Positions 53,478 through 62,468 of a DNA stretch of 64,000 nt are shown piece by piece. Below the pieces are notes generated by a model. That model did not search any database, was not told the DNA's origin, and worked only from the letters and a program-made list of their open reading frames with translations. The first letter of the stretch is position 1. Each line of letters starts with the position of its first letter. The DNA is taken from contig NC_019678.1 in assembly GCF_000316665.1 (NCBI RefSeq), positions 6,014,001 to 6,078,000 on the forward strand. Direction: 5' to 3'. The position numbers and the translations under genes are program-made. The DNA is from Rivularia sp. PCC 7116. GTDB taxonomy: Bacteria; Cyanobacteriota; Cyanobacteriia; Cyanobacteriales; Nostocaceae.

Positions 53478-55046
53478 ATGACATCTACCTTTAACAAAAA
53501 AGTAATTCTAGTCAGCTTGCTGTTAGTTGGAATTGCTTCCCCCGTTTCTTCTCAACCCCAGCCACGACAACAAGAAATTAAACCTCCAACTGTTACCAGA
53601 GAGTTTCGCGCTGCATGGATTGCTACGGTTGCGAATATAGACTTTCCGTCAAAACCCGGATTAACAACCGCAGAACAAAAAGCTGAATTAATTGCAATAT
53701 TAGATAAAGCTGCGTCAATTAATTTAAATGCTGTAGTTTTTCAAATTCGTCCTATAAGTGATGCTCTATATAATTCTCCCTACGAACCTTGGTCGGAATT
53801 CCTTAGCGGAGAAATGGGTAAACCACCACAACCATTTTACGACCCTTTAAAGTTTGCAGTTGAAGAAGCGCACAAAAGAGGCTTGGAATTACACGCTTGG
53901 TTTAATCCCGATCGCGCCCATCATCCCGAAACAATTTCACCTATATCGGAAAATCATATCAGTAAAACAAGACCGGAATTTGTCAAAAAATACGGTAAAT
54001 ACATGTGGTTAGATCCCGGTGACAAACAAGTTCAAGATTATTCGTTAAAAGTAATATTAGATGTTGTTAATCGTTACGATATTGATGGTGTTCATATCGA
54101 CGATTATTTTTATCCCTATCCCCAACGTGACTTTTCAGGTAAAAAAATCGATTTTCCCGATGATATTAGTTTTAATAAATATTTAGAAGCGGGAGGAAAA
54201 TTAAATCGTGCTGACTGGAGAAGAGAGAATATCAATACTTTCGTTAAGCAGATGTATGAAAGTGTTAAAAAACAGAAACCTTGGGTAAAAGTTGGTATTA
54301 GCCCCTTTGGAGTTTGGCAACCCGGTTATCCAGAAAGAATTACTAATATAGATAGTAGTGGAAGAGGTTTTAATGCTTACGAGCAGATTTATGCAGACTC
54401 TCGTAAATGGTTGCAGCAAGGTTGGTTAGATTATCTTTCACCACAACTTTATTGGAAGATTGAGCAGACGGCACAAAGTTATCCGGTGTTGTTAAATTGG
54501 TGGTTGAGTCAAAATATCAAAAACAGAAGTATTTTTCCTGGAATTTATACAAGTCGGATTACTAATCAAAAAGGTAAAGGTTGGGATGCAAGCGAAATAG
54601 CTTATCAAATTAGAACAACGCGAGGATTTACCAAAACTAGTGGCAATATTCACTTTAGTATGAAAGCTTTGATGCAAAATCGCGATGGAATTGCCGATAT
54701 TTTAGCAGAAGACATTTACAAAAAACCAGCATTAGTTCCCGCAACACCTTGGGTAAATGACACTCAACCGAAAAAACCCGAATTAAAGATTATTCAAGAT
54801 AAAAAATTTGCACAAATAAGACTTTATTGGCAACCTAAGAATAAACAAAAAATTAAATCATGGGTAGTGCAATTAAAAAAAGGTGATGAATGGAATACAA
54901 CTATTTTACCAGGCAATAAAAACTCGTATTTTGTAAACCATGTTGATATTGAGAATATTGCAATTTCAGGTGTTAGCCGCTATGGAATTGAAAGCAAACC
55001 TGCTTTGATAGATGTTAAAGCGGAAGTTGAGGCTTTGAATTGGTAA
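53478..55046 (+). CDS. GHL10/DUF187 family glycoside hydrolase, exported
   Basis: A 522-residue protein with a signal peptide (VILVSLLLVGIASPVSS). A (beta/alpha)8 glycosidase-like domain of the YngK/GHL10 type (about residues 42-400) follows: REFRAAWIATVANIDFPS, NAVVFQIRPISDALY, GLELHAWFNPDR, DGVHIDDYFYPYP and WVKVGISPFGVW are the recognised blocks. The DD pair in HIDDYF is the likely catalytic region. The C-terminal 100 residues are a fibronectin-like domain. Members are thought to act on cell-wall or surface glycans; the substrate here is unknown. Confidence 0.88.
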   Translation: MTSTFNKKVILVSLLLVGIASPVSSQPQPRQQEIKPPTVTREFRAAWIATVANIDFPSKPGLTTAEQKAELIAILDKAASINLNAVVFQIRPISDALYNSPYEPWSEFLSGEMGKPPQPFYDPLKFAVEEAHKRGLELHAWFNPDRAHHPETISPISENHISKTRPEFVKKYGKYMWLDPGDKQVQDYSLKVILDVVNRYDIDGVHIDDYFYPYPQRDFSGKKIDFPDDISFNKYLEAGGKLNRADWRRENINTFVKQMYESVKKQKPWVKVGISPFGVWQPGYPERITNIDSSGRGFNAYEQIYADSRKWLQQGWLDYLSPQLYWKIEQTAQSYPVLLNWWLSQNIKNRSIFPGIYTSRITNQKGKGWDASEIAYQIRTTRGFTKTSGNIHFSMKALMQNRDGIADILAEDIYKKPALVPATPWVNDTQPKKPELKIIQDKKFAQIRLYWQPKNKQKIKSWVVQLKKGDEWNTTILPGNKNSYFVNHVDIENIAISGVSRYGIESKPALIDVKAEVEALNW

Positions 55047-55102
55047 TGGGTTTTTAGACATGAGTCACAAATTAAAAATTATACTCATTTATTTTTTCTC
55101 TG

Positions 55103-55133
55103 AAGTTAATAATTATTAACTTTTTGTTTTTTT
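55103..55133 (+). terminator. Intrinsic terminator after the glycoside hydrolase gene
   Basis: A perfect 20-base palindrome (55103-55122, AAGTTAATAA and its inverse), followed by TTTGTTTTTTT, 56 bases past the stop. Classical hairpin plus T-run in plus-strand direction. Confidence 0.65.
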
Positions 55134-55166
55134 ATAAGTAGATAACAATTACCAATTATCGATTCC

Positions 55167-55835
55167 CTATAACCTATCCTCAAATTTAACGGGATATTTT
55201 AAACTAGATAACATCTGCTTCATTTGCTCCCTTCCAGATCCAAAAGCTTTTCTTACAGAAGGTTTCTCTGACAACCTTTGAAAATAAATCGTCAAATTCT
55301 GTAAATGCTGATAATCGTAAACAATCCTTAGATAAGAAAGAGTAGGAGCCGCACTACAGTCAGCTAATGTAAACGTATCTCCTACCAACCAGGTACGATT
55401 TGCTAATTTCTCGTCAAGTAAATTACAAGCTGATTCTAACAATCGCTTGGCTTTGACAACTTCTTTATCCTCCCTTGGAGAAGGCGATCGCTGACTATCC
55501 TTAAATAATGCTTCCCTTCCACCGTTAATATATACGTCAATAATCCGTTCGAGCATTCGCATCTCTAAATTAGCTTTACTATCTTGAGGAATCAACGGAA
55601 TATCCTTTTGATAGTTATCCAAATATTCAACAATAATACTCGCTTCTAAAAGTATTTCTCCATCATCCGTTATCAAAGTCGGGATTTTACCAAAACGGTT
55701 TATCTGTAAATATTTTTCTCTCGATTCAGCATCAAACAAGTTTACTTCAATAGGCGTGAAATCCAACTCTTTTTCGTAAAGAGCTATTAATACACGTTGG
55801 GAATAAGACGAAGCCGGAGCGTAATAAAGTTTCAT
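55167..55835 (-). CDS. Glutathione S-transferase family protein
   Basis: A 222-residue GST. The N-terminal thioredoxin-like domain has YYAPASSYSQRVLIALYEKE (active-site Ser near residue 9-12), the cis-Pro KIPTL, and the glutathione-binding ILLEASIIVEYLD. The C-terminal helical domain has TLADCSAAPTLSYL. It conjugates or reduces electrophiles with glutathione; given the nearby bacillithiol genes, another low-molecular-weight thiol is conceivable. A strong AAGGAGG lies 9 bases before the ATG. Confidence 0.9.
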   Translation of the reverse strand: MKLYYAPASSYSQRVLIALYEKELDFTPIEVNLFDAESREKYLQINRFGKIPTLITDDGEILLEASIIVEYLDNYQKDIPLIPQDSKANLEMRMLERIIDVYINGGREALFKDSQRSPSPREDKEVVKAKRLLESACNLLDEKLANRTWLVGDTFTLADCSAAPTLSYLRIVYDYQHLQNLTIYFQRLSEKPSVRKAFGSGREQMKQMLSSLKYPVKFEDRL

Positions 55836-55987
55836 TTTTGATTGCCTCCTTAATTAAATCAGATAAAAATGGATTAAAGTCAATTAATTTACATTTATTA
55901 CTATATTTTTAGACTATCAAAGCTATATATCGCTTTTTAAAGTCAAAAATAATTTAATTTCTGTAAATAAAAATTAAATAATTGATA

Positions 55988-56005
55988 TATTCCGCTATCG
56001 GAATA
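55988..56005. promoter_or_regulatory. Palindrome upstream of the HTH gene
   Basis: TATTCCG-CTAT-CGGAATA, perfect 7-base arms, 37 bases before the ATG at 56042. Likely an operator or promoter-proximal site, perhaps bound by the HTH protein itself (inferred). Confidence 0.45.
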
Positions 56006-56041
56006 GTAATATTGACTCATAGGGTGATTCGGTGATGAAAT

Positions 56042-56581
56042 ATGATTGGAACTAAAAAAGCAGCAGAATTATTAGGGATTTCCGACCGTCGGGTAAGAAA
56101 ACTAATTGCTCAAGGCAGAGTGTATGGAGCTTTTAAAATAGGTGGAAGTTGGGTGATTCCGACGGAAAATGGTTATCCCCAAATCAAAACAGCCTCTCGC
56201 GGTCCTAAGCCAACCTGGAAGAAAGTTAAAACTCCTGCGAAGAATGTTGTTTATATAAATCGTCAGTTAATAGGAAAGAAGATGGACGATGGTAACTTCT
56301 GTCCACCAATCGCCGTAAAATGTCGGAACAAGAATACCTATTCGAGGAGAGTTGTAATTCCCGGACCTTGCGTTCTAGTTTATGAATTTGAAAATCCTCT
56401 AAATGATTGCGGCGCAACGGCATGGCTTGAGACTTTTTCTCAACCCGAGATTAAAGATGGTTGCACTTTTGGAGAAATAATGGCTAAAAATCCACAGCCA
56501 GTTCAACGAAAAACCAAATCTCGAAAAGCTTCAGGCAAAGGCTTTAGTAAGAAAACCAATAAAATTCCAGTTACTGCTTAA
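56042..56581 (+). CDS. Excisionase-type HTH DNA-binding protein
   Basis: A 179-residue protein. The N-terminal 45 residues are a MerR/excisionase-type winged helix (TKKAAELLGISDRRVRKLIA, FKIGGSWVIP). The rest has no recognised family; it is basic with a cysteine-containing middle (C82 to C128 region) and a Lys/Ser-rich tail (RKTKSRKASGKGFSKK). It may regulate transcription or act in DNA rearrangement; no phage or integrase gene is near. A GGTGA sequence lies just before the ATG. Confidence 0.7.
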   Translation: MIGTKKAAELLGISDRRVRKLIAQGRVYGAFKIGGSWVIPTENGYPQIKTASRGPKPTWKKVKTPAKNVVYINRQLIGKKMDDGNFCPPIAVKCRNKNTYSRRVVIPGPCVLVYEFENPLNDCGATAWLETFSQPEIKDGCTFGEIMAKNPQPVQRKTKSRKASGKGFSKKTNKIPVTA

Positions 56582-56609
56582 TTAAAGATTATTGATTTAA
56601 ATTAAGCAG
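56574..56609. terminator. Hairpin between convergent genes
   Basis: CTGCTTAATT (56574-56583) and AATTAAGCAG (56600-56609), perfect 10-base arms, overlapping the stop of the HTH gene and 20 bases from the end of the FAD monooxygenase gene on the other strand. Confidence 0.55.
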
Positions 56610-56628
56610 CATTTGGAACTGTTGGGTG

Positions 56629-58245
56629 TTAAATGGTCACAGCTAACTGTAAAGCTCCTCTGACTTTATCAATCATAGTTTCCACATCTTGAGGTATTTC
56701 GTTACCTCTCCAAGCGACGTGTCCATCTGGTCTAACCAAGACAAAAGCACGTTCGTAAAGTTTGGCGATGTCAGGATTATTGATTTGATGAGTTGTTAAG
56801 GGAATTTGTTTTTTGTCACAGATTTTCGTTAATTCTTCAATTTGAGAAGTTGGTTCTGAATGAAAGCACATTAACGTAAAACCATGACCGAATAAATCCA
56901 AAGTTGATAATTTTTCGTTTAGCCAAGCATGAGGTGCGCGGCAACCGGGATAGCTGCTTTGCGTCCATTCGTGGTTATTTTCGTCGGGTGGTATTCCGTC
57001 GGGAATGACGATTGGGGATTGATAACGTAAACCAAGGTGAATTCCAGGAGCATCAAATTCTTTTTTAACTCCACTTTTTTCCATACCTTCAGCCATTTGT
57101 TTGCGAATTGCTTCACCTTTAGGAGAATTACTGGCAATTTCGGGAGGAATACCGCGTTTTTGAGTTCGTTTTAAATTAGCATTTGCAGCTTCGAGGTTCT
57201 GTACCGCTATCGGACGACGTTCGGTTTCGTAGGTGTCGAGTAAATTTTCTCCTCCCCAACCTTTAATAGTAGCCGCGAGTTTCCAACCCAAATCAACAGC
57301 GTCACCGATGCCGGTATTCATACCAAAGCCACCGGATGGGGAAAGAGTATGAGCGCAATCACCAATAAAGAAAATGTTGCCTTTACGAAAATGCTTGGCG
57401 ACTCGGTGAGTTAAACGCCAGGGAAGGTTTGAAACTATTTCTACAGGGGTATCTATAGAAATAGCTGCTTTAATTGCTTCGTAAGCATCGTGAATTTCGC
57501 CATTTTCTTTAGGTTTGAGAATTAAACGGTATTGTCCTTTGCCATCAACTGCTCGTAAAGGTTCTTGGATTGTAGGATTTACTAAAAAGAAAACCATAGC
57601 ATTCTTGTCACCCAATTGTGATGCTAATTCGGGGGCTTGGAAAACAACGCTTTGAAAGGTTTGGGTATCGTGATATTGAATTGCTTCAACACCGCATTGT
57701 TTGCGGATTTGAGCGCGAGCGCCATCCGCTGCCACCATGTATTTAGCTTCAATGGTTTCGGTGTTTCCAGTTTCTAAATTCTTGATGCTCGCAACTATTC
57801 CGCTATCGGATTGGTGGAAATTTTCTAATTCGGAATTAAGTTTGACGTTTCCTTGGGGGTATATTCCTAAGAAATTGAGAAATTCGGGAGCAAACCAATG
57901 TTGGGGACATACCTGTTCCGTTTCCGGAGCATATTTAGGTAAAGTGCGTTCGGCATAGGAAGGTAAATTAACGCGGAAGATTTCATGTTCTCCGACAGAA
58001 GTTACCCAAGCAACATCTAAAGTATGGTTTTTATTCCAGCCAGCATTTCTAATATTTTCGGAAATACCCCAACGACGGCAGAATTCCATCGAACGATATC
58101 CTACAGTACTTACTTTTGGATCGCGAACAACTCCATCGGTTTTTTCAATGACAATGCAATCAATACCTTGGTAGCGTAATTCGGCTGCCATTGACATTCC
58201 GACAGGACCGCCGCCGATGATTAATACTTCTGTTTTTATTTTCAT
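56629..58245 (-). CDS. RebC/StaC-like FAD-dependent monooxygenase
   Basis: A 538-residue flavoprotein of the p-hydroxybenzoate/phenol hydroxylase class. It has the ADP-binding GGGPVG at 11-16, the second FAD motif FFIGDCAHTLSPSGGFGMNT near residue 294, and a C-terminal thioredoxin-like domain (about 430-535). Segments such as KTDGVVRDPKVSTVGYRSME, TAGW-like IRNAGWNKNHTLDVAWVT and VRPDGHVAWRG look close to RebC and StaC of indolocarbazole pathways, from memory. Those enzymes shape the aglycone after RebD/StaD has made chromopyrrolic acid. The gene directly follows a VioB/RebD-like gene (95-base gap, same strand), which supports a bisindole-type pathway. Another aromatic hydroxylase role is the alternative. 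Confidence 0.85.
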   Translation of the reverse strand: MKIKTEVLIIGGGPVGMSMAAELRYQGIDCIVIEKTDGVVRDPKVSTVGYRSMEFCRRWGISENIRNAGWNKNHTLDVAWVTSVGEHEIFRVNLPSYAERTLPKYAPETEQVCPQHWFAPEFLNFLGIYPQGNVKLNSELENFHQSDSGIVASIKNLETGNTETIEAKYMVAADGARAQIRKQCGVEAIQYHDTQTFQSVVFQAPELASQLGDKNAMVFFLVNPTIQEPLRAVDGKGQYRLILKPKENGEIHDAYEAIKAAISIDTPVEIVSNLPWRLTHRVAKHFRKGNIFFIGDCAHTLSPSGGFGMNTGIGDAVDLGWKLAATIKGWGGENLLDTYETERRPIAVQNLEAANANLKRTQKRGIPPEIASNSPKGEAIRKQMAEGMEKSGVKKEFDAPGIHLGLRYQSPIVIPDGIPPDENNHEWTQSSYPGCRAPHAWLNEKLSTLDLFGHGFTLMCFHSEPTSQIEELTKICDKKQIPLTTHQINNPDIAKLYERAFVLVRPDGHVAWRGNEIPQDVETMIDKVRGALQLAVTI

Positions 58246-58340
58246 GGTAATTGAGGGAGAAAGAGAAAATTGAATAATGACTCTGCGTACCTTTGCGTTT
58301 TACTTTGCGCTCCTTTGCGTTAAAAAAAATAAATAACTCC

Positions 58341-61300
58341 TCACTTCTGCTTACTCCTTAATTCCTCGAAGAAATTACAATAAAAATCAAACATTTCCGA
58401 AACAGCTTCGGGAATCACTTCACATTGATAAGAACGTTTTGCTAGAATCTCGAATTTATTTGCAATAGTTTGATAAGCAATTTTTGAATCGGGTATATAT
58501 TCCGGTGTTGGTATTTCAAAGGAAGGTCCTGCTGTTTTACCGCGTTTCCCGGATGGTAAAGTCATTAATAGTTCTCCCAAGGGACGCATCATTCCTGTCA
58601 TAATATCGATGCTGGCGTTCATTAATTTGGAACGTCTTAAGCTTCCTTGGGGATTTGCATTGAAATGTTGAACCATTAATTGCATCATTAGGAAGTAGCT
58701 TTCGTTGAATATTTCCATTACCATTCTGGTTTGAGGAACTGTGACAACGTTGGAATTATGGTCTTGATAAGAAACGCTGGGATTTCTTAAAGATGGGTAG
58801 GAAGGATTCCAGGTTTTTACTATTCCGTTCCGGGATTGATTTTTATTATTAACGCAAATTTGTTCTTGGGAAAGAGCGTCTGCTAATTGACGGAATTTTT
58901 GATAATGGGATTTAGCAAAGGTTTCGCTTTGGGTTTGGCTTCCTTCTCCATGTTCTACAATTACATCTACTGCAAACAATGCGCTTTTAACGTCATAAAC
59001 CTGCATTTGATAATCTGGGTGTTTTTGATTGAGATTATCCCGCATGAATAAACGGTGTTCCCCACCAACTTTATTTTTATCAACTGTAAATAAGTCAGGA
59101 ATATTTTCTAATCCGTCGCGGATTTGACCGTATAATTCACTCAAGGAACCATATGTGTGTAACTGTTCCGATGTTGGAATAGTTTCTTCAACAAGGGTTT
59201 CATTAAGAAAATCTGGCATTTCCAACCGCATAAAATACTGTAGGGATAATGCGTTTAATGGTTCTAAAGCAAAGTCGATATCTATAGGAAATTTGGCGTT
59301 AAGTTGTTTGAAATCGGGAACTGCGGGATAGAATGGTTCGCCAATTGCCATTAATATATTGTTGACGAGGAGAAAATGAATCATTTCCTCGCGGGCAATT
59401 TCCATTAATACTCCCCGCATTCCATAATTATCAACTTCTTTGTTATCGCCACAAGCCAAATGTAATTGTTCTTCTGTCCACAATCCGCGACGAACGTATT
59501 CTTCCCCGGTGACGTAATTGGGAACGGAATATCCGGCGTAAATATATTGCAGCATTACAGCAACTTCTAATTCTGCTGCTTGTTTTAATGCTTTAATTAA
59601 TTCAACATTCGTTTTAATTTGATATTTATCTTGATATTTATCTTGATATTGCTGTGGTTGTAACTGTGACCTTGGCGGAATATAACCAATTTGCTGTTGA
59701 TTTTGCAGAAACTTGAGTAAAAGCTTTGATTGAGATTCGGACATATCTCTTGTAGGAGGCATATAGTAAGTTTTATGTTTATTTTTGGGGTCGGACATCT
59801 GCCACATTAAACGAGCGTAGGTAGCAACTTTGCATTTATCAGCCAAGCTGAAAACTTCCGCTTTCATAAACGAGAAGCTGGCTTCGTAGAAAGATAAAAC
59901 TTTTTCGTAAATTAAATTAAAATCTACATCTTCTTGGGGAATATCATCCAAGTGCCAATCATCACCCATGACTCTGACAGCGCAGAAGCCGGAAGTATTC
60001 CAAAAACCTAGTTTATTATCGTTGTCGTAAGTGATTTCCGCTTCATCTAAGTTATCGTAGCCACGAGGAATTTCATTTAAAGAACTAGAAATCAATATTT
60101 TACAAGTTCCCGCTTTGGCACCTCTTAAAGTAAACCAACCTCTTCCTTGTTTATTAGTAGAAATTTCACAGCTTGAATTAAAATCTCCTTTCTCTTCTTG
60201 TAATCCAGGTTTTAATTCAACGATTTGTAATTCGGAATTTTTAGGATAATGAAAACAACCTTCTTCCTTTGAAAATTGGTAGCGTAATTGAGGAAAAGCT
60301 CTGGGATTATAAAATTGATTTATGTATACTGACTGTACCGATTGCGGAACACCTCTAACAAAAGAGCGGACTTCGATTTCAACAGCATTATCTTCCCCTT
60401 TACTAAAATTGGGAAATTCAACAAATAAACAAGCGTCGTCAACTTGAAGATTAATTTCCTTCTCCTTAACTAAAACCCTTCTTTCACCAGCAACCGTTCC
60501 GATAATGCACAAACCTTGATTTTCAACATCTTCTCGTAAATCTTCCCAGCGATCGCAATAACTTATATCAACCAAACCACTAGTTAAATCATGAGCTTCC
60601 TTGTTATATTGCTCTGGCTTAATTACTCCAACCAAACGATTACTATCAACAGTACGAATTTCTAAATCTCCCAAATCCAACTTTGAAAAAATCTTGTGAA
60701 TTCCAGCTTCGGCATCAGGCGATCGCCCTACATTAGGAATCGCTGTAATCATATTGAGACTTACACCTTGGGGATTTAACTTCAAAGTTAAATTACTCAT
60801 ACTTCCCCCTGTCTTGAAAAGTTGCTCTACTTGGGGAGACCCCAAGACCGCACTTTTCGCTGCTCCCTGCTCCCTGCTCCCTGCCTTTATTAATAACCTT
60901 CCACTGGGATAACTCTTTAATTCATCCTTACACCATAAACCAATAGTTCCATGTAATTCCCAGAAAGAAGGTGCATCAGGTTGAACTGGTGCGGACATAT
61001 TGCTGATACTAAACTGCACCACCAAACCCAAAACATCTTCTCGCTGCATCGCTTCCTTTAATAAAGAAACCGTTGGCGATATATTTACCTCATCATTCCA
61101 AAGAAAATCTTCCTCACCCTTGGAAATAGCAAACTGATAAACAGCAGCTTTACCAAATTCGTGATTTAAAATATGCTCCGGTAAATCGCGAATATAATCA
61201 AAATCTTGCCAGCGAGCTAGCTGATAACCCTGTATCGGAGCAGTTACCATATAAGGAACTTGATTGGAATCACCCAACCTACCAAAAGCTAACTGTCCCA

Positions 61301-61745
61301 ACATAATTGTATTAGTCCAATTAGAAGCAGGGTCGCATTCAAATATCCTCGCTCTATTAAAACTTGTTTTGACGTACTCGTTATAATGACCCCAAAAATC
61401 TACACTTCTGCCAATAACCGGGTCATTTTCATCAACTTTGCCAAACTCTCGCTGAGTACTAATAATTTGAGCATCAATTGAAAAATGACCGTTGCCGCCA
61501 AAATTCCATCCCATTGCCATACTAAAAGGGCCGTTTTCATCTAACTTCCCTTCACTGTTGAATTTTGGCCCTTTATTATAAAGATATTCGTGATATTCCG
61601 AAGCTGAATGATTTTCCTTGTACGGAACACCATTCATATAACAAGTGTTGTCGCTCAGGTCGATTAAACCATTTTTATATCCCGTCGGAGCGTGAATTCT
61701 GGCTTTACCTTGGAAATGCAATCGAGGAAAATCTAAAACGCTCAT
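58341..61745 (-). CDS. VioB/RebD-like iminophenylpyruvate dimer synthase
   Basis: An 1134-residue protein. The N-terminus MSVLDFPRLHFQGKARIHAP, the block GPFSMAMGWNFGGNGHFS and SFNRARIFECDP match VioB of violacein synthesis closely as I recall it. The middle segment FSLADKCKVATYARLMWQMS is also VioB-like. Residues about 715-960 form a ferritin-like domain with ELEVAVMLQYIYAGYSVPN and EIAREEMIHF (Glu/Glu/His set). VioB and RebD couple two imine molecules derived from an aromatic amino acid by an amino-acid oxidase (VioA/RebO). No such oxidase is in the window. A repeat-derived stretch (60830-60882) is translated in frame near residues 287-305. Upstream of the RebC-like gene in one operon. Confidence 0.85.
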   Translation of the reverse strand: MSVLDFPRLHFQGKARIHAPTGYKNGLIDLSDNTCYMNGVPYKENHSASEYHEYLYNKGPKFNSEGKLDENGPFSMAMGWNFGGNGHFSIDAQIISTQREFGKVDENDPVIGRSVDFWGHYNEYVKTSFNRARIFECDPASNWTNTIMLGQLAFGRLGDSNQVPYMVTAPIQGYQLARWQDFDYIRDLPEHILNHEFGKAAVYQFAISKGEEDFLWNDEVNISPTVSLLKEAMQREDVLGLVVQFSISNMSAPVQPDAPSFWELHGTIGLWCKDELKSYPSGRLLIKAGSREQGAAKSAVLGSPQVEQLFKTGGSMSNLTLKLNPQGVSLNMITAIPNVGRSPDAEAGIHKIFSKLDLGDLEIRTVDSNRLVGVIKPEQYNKEAHDLTSGLVDISYCDRWEDLREDVENQGLCIIGTVAGERRVLVKEKEINLQVDDACLFVEFPNFSKGEDNAVEIEVRSFVRGVPQSVQSVYINQFYNPRAFPQLRYQFSKEEGCFHYPKNSELQIVELKPGLQEEKGDFNSSCEISTNKQGRGWFTLRGAKAGTCKILISSSLNEIPRGYDNLDEAEITYDNDNKLGFWNTSGFCAVRVMGDDWHLDDIPQEDVDFNLIYEKVLSFYEASFSFMKAEVFSLADKCKVATYARLMWQMSDPKNKHKTYYMPPTRDMSESQSKLLLKFLQNQQQIGYIPPRSQLQPQQYQDKYQDKYQIKTNVELIKALKQAAELEVAVMLQYIYAGYSVPNYVTGEEYVRRGLWTEEQLHLACGDNKEVDNYGMRGVLMEIAREEMIHFLLVNNILMAIGEPFYPAVPDFKQLNAKFPIDIDFALEPLNALSLQYFMRLEMPDFLNETLVEETIPTSEQLHTYGSLSELYGQIRDGLENIPDLFTVDKNKVGGEHRLFMRDNLNQKHPDYQMQVYDVKSALFAVDVIVEHGEGSQTQSETFAKSHYQKFRQLADALSQEQICVNNKNQSRNGIVKTWNPSYPSLRNPSVSYQDHNSNVVTVPQTRMVMEIFNESYFLMMQLMVQHFNANPQGSLRRSKLMNASIDIMTGMMRPLGELLMTLPSGKRGKTAGPSFEIPTPEYIPDSKIAYQTIANKFEILAKRSYQCEVIPEAVSEMFDFYCNFFEELRSKQK
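60830..60882. repeat. Dispersed repeat in frame inside the VioB-like gene
   Basis: Perfect hairpin CTTGGGG-AGA-CCCCAAG (60830-60846), followed after 15 bases by GCTCCCT x3 (60862-60882). Both parts are repeat types normally seen between genes. On the coding strand they give residues like AGSREQGAAKSAVLGSPQ, absent from VioB as I remember it. Confidence 0.7.
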
Positions 61746-61920
61746 AATAAAGTTCTATATAGCAATTCATGTCCTGTTGTTATATAGAGGTGAGCAGAAG
61801 AGGATTATGCAGTTAAAGGGATAAATACTTATTTTTTCGTTTTTTTGGGATTGTAATTTCAGTGCTGATGTTACGGTAGTTGTGAGAAAGATACCTTATC
61901 CAAATAATTTATTTTCTAAT

Positions 61921-62037
61921 TTAGGAATGGCCGCATCTGGCACATTTTACTGTAGGGTGCTGCGACATTTAGATCAATTTTCAACGTAATAATAAGACTT
62001 GTGATGTCACGCACCATGCGATTCTTATGACAATTGC
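61921..62037. repeat. Dispersed palindromic repeat, copy 2 (MITE-like)
   Basis: Left end TTAGGAATGGCCGCA is the inverse (14 of 15) of the right end of copy 1 at 13315-13329. It shares GGCACATTTT, TGTAGGGTGCTG, TGTCACGCACCA and TGACAATTGC with copy 1 in order. Its right end abuts an RTX gene remnant, suggesting insertion into or next to it. Confidence 0.75.
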
Positions 62038-62440
62038 AAACGATCTATCTCCCACAGAAAGAGAAGATTTACCAACGTTAAAACGCATATCAGTAACAGT
62101 GTCACCAGCAGAATAATCTAAAATTAAGCGATCGCTACCGTTAGCACCCCGAACATTATCGTCACCTAATCCGGCGTTACTAGTGTCGTCAGCCCGAAGT
62201 ACTGTACCATTAAGGGTTAGGGTTTGAGTAATAATATCGTTACGACTACCTGTAGTAATAGAAAAGCGCTCGAAATTAGTCGCAGTTACAATACCGGAGA
62301 GATTGAGATTAGAAAGATTGGAGAGATTAAGATTAGAAGTTTGCTTGGAAAGTTCAAGCGTCAGATAATCAAAACCAAAACCACCGTCTATAGTACCAGA
62401 ATTACCAATATTCGTTATTTTACCTTTTTCCTTAATGACT
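62038..62440 (-). pseudogene. Fragment of an RTX/hemolysin-type repeat protein
   Basis: The minus strand reads without stop for about 130 codons: GTIDGGFGFDYLTLELSKQT, LNLSGIVTATNFERFSITTG, GDDNVRGANGSDRLILDYSA and MRFNVGKSSLSVGDRS. This is typical of cyanobacterial calcium-binding repeat proteins. There is no start codon, an in-frame TGA lies just upstream (about 62449), and the reading frame runs into repeat copy 2 at its 3' side. Both ends of the gene are lost. Confidence 0.75.
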
Positions 62441-62468
62441 GCTATTCAGACAAATAAAAAAACTCGAA

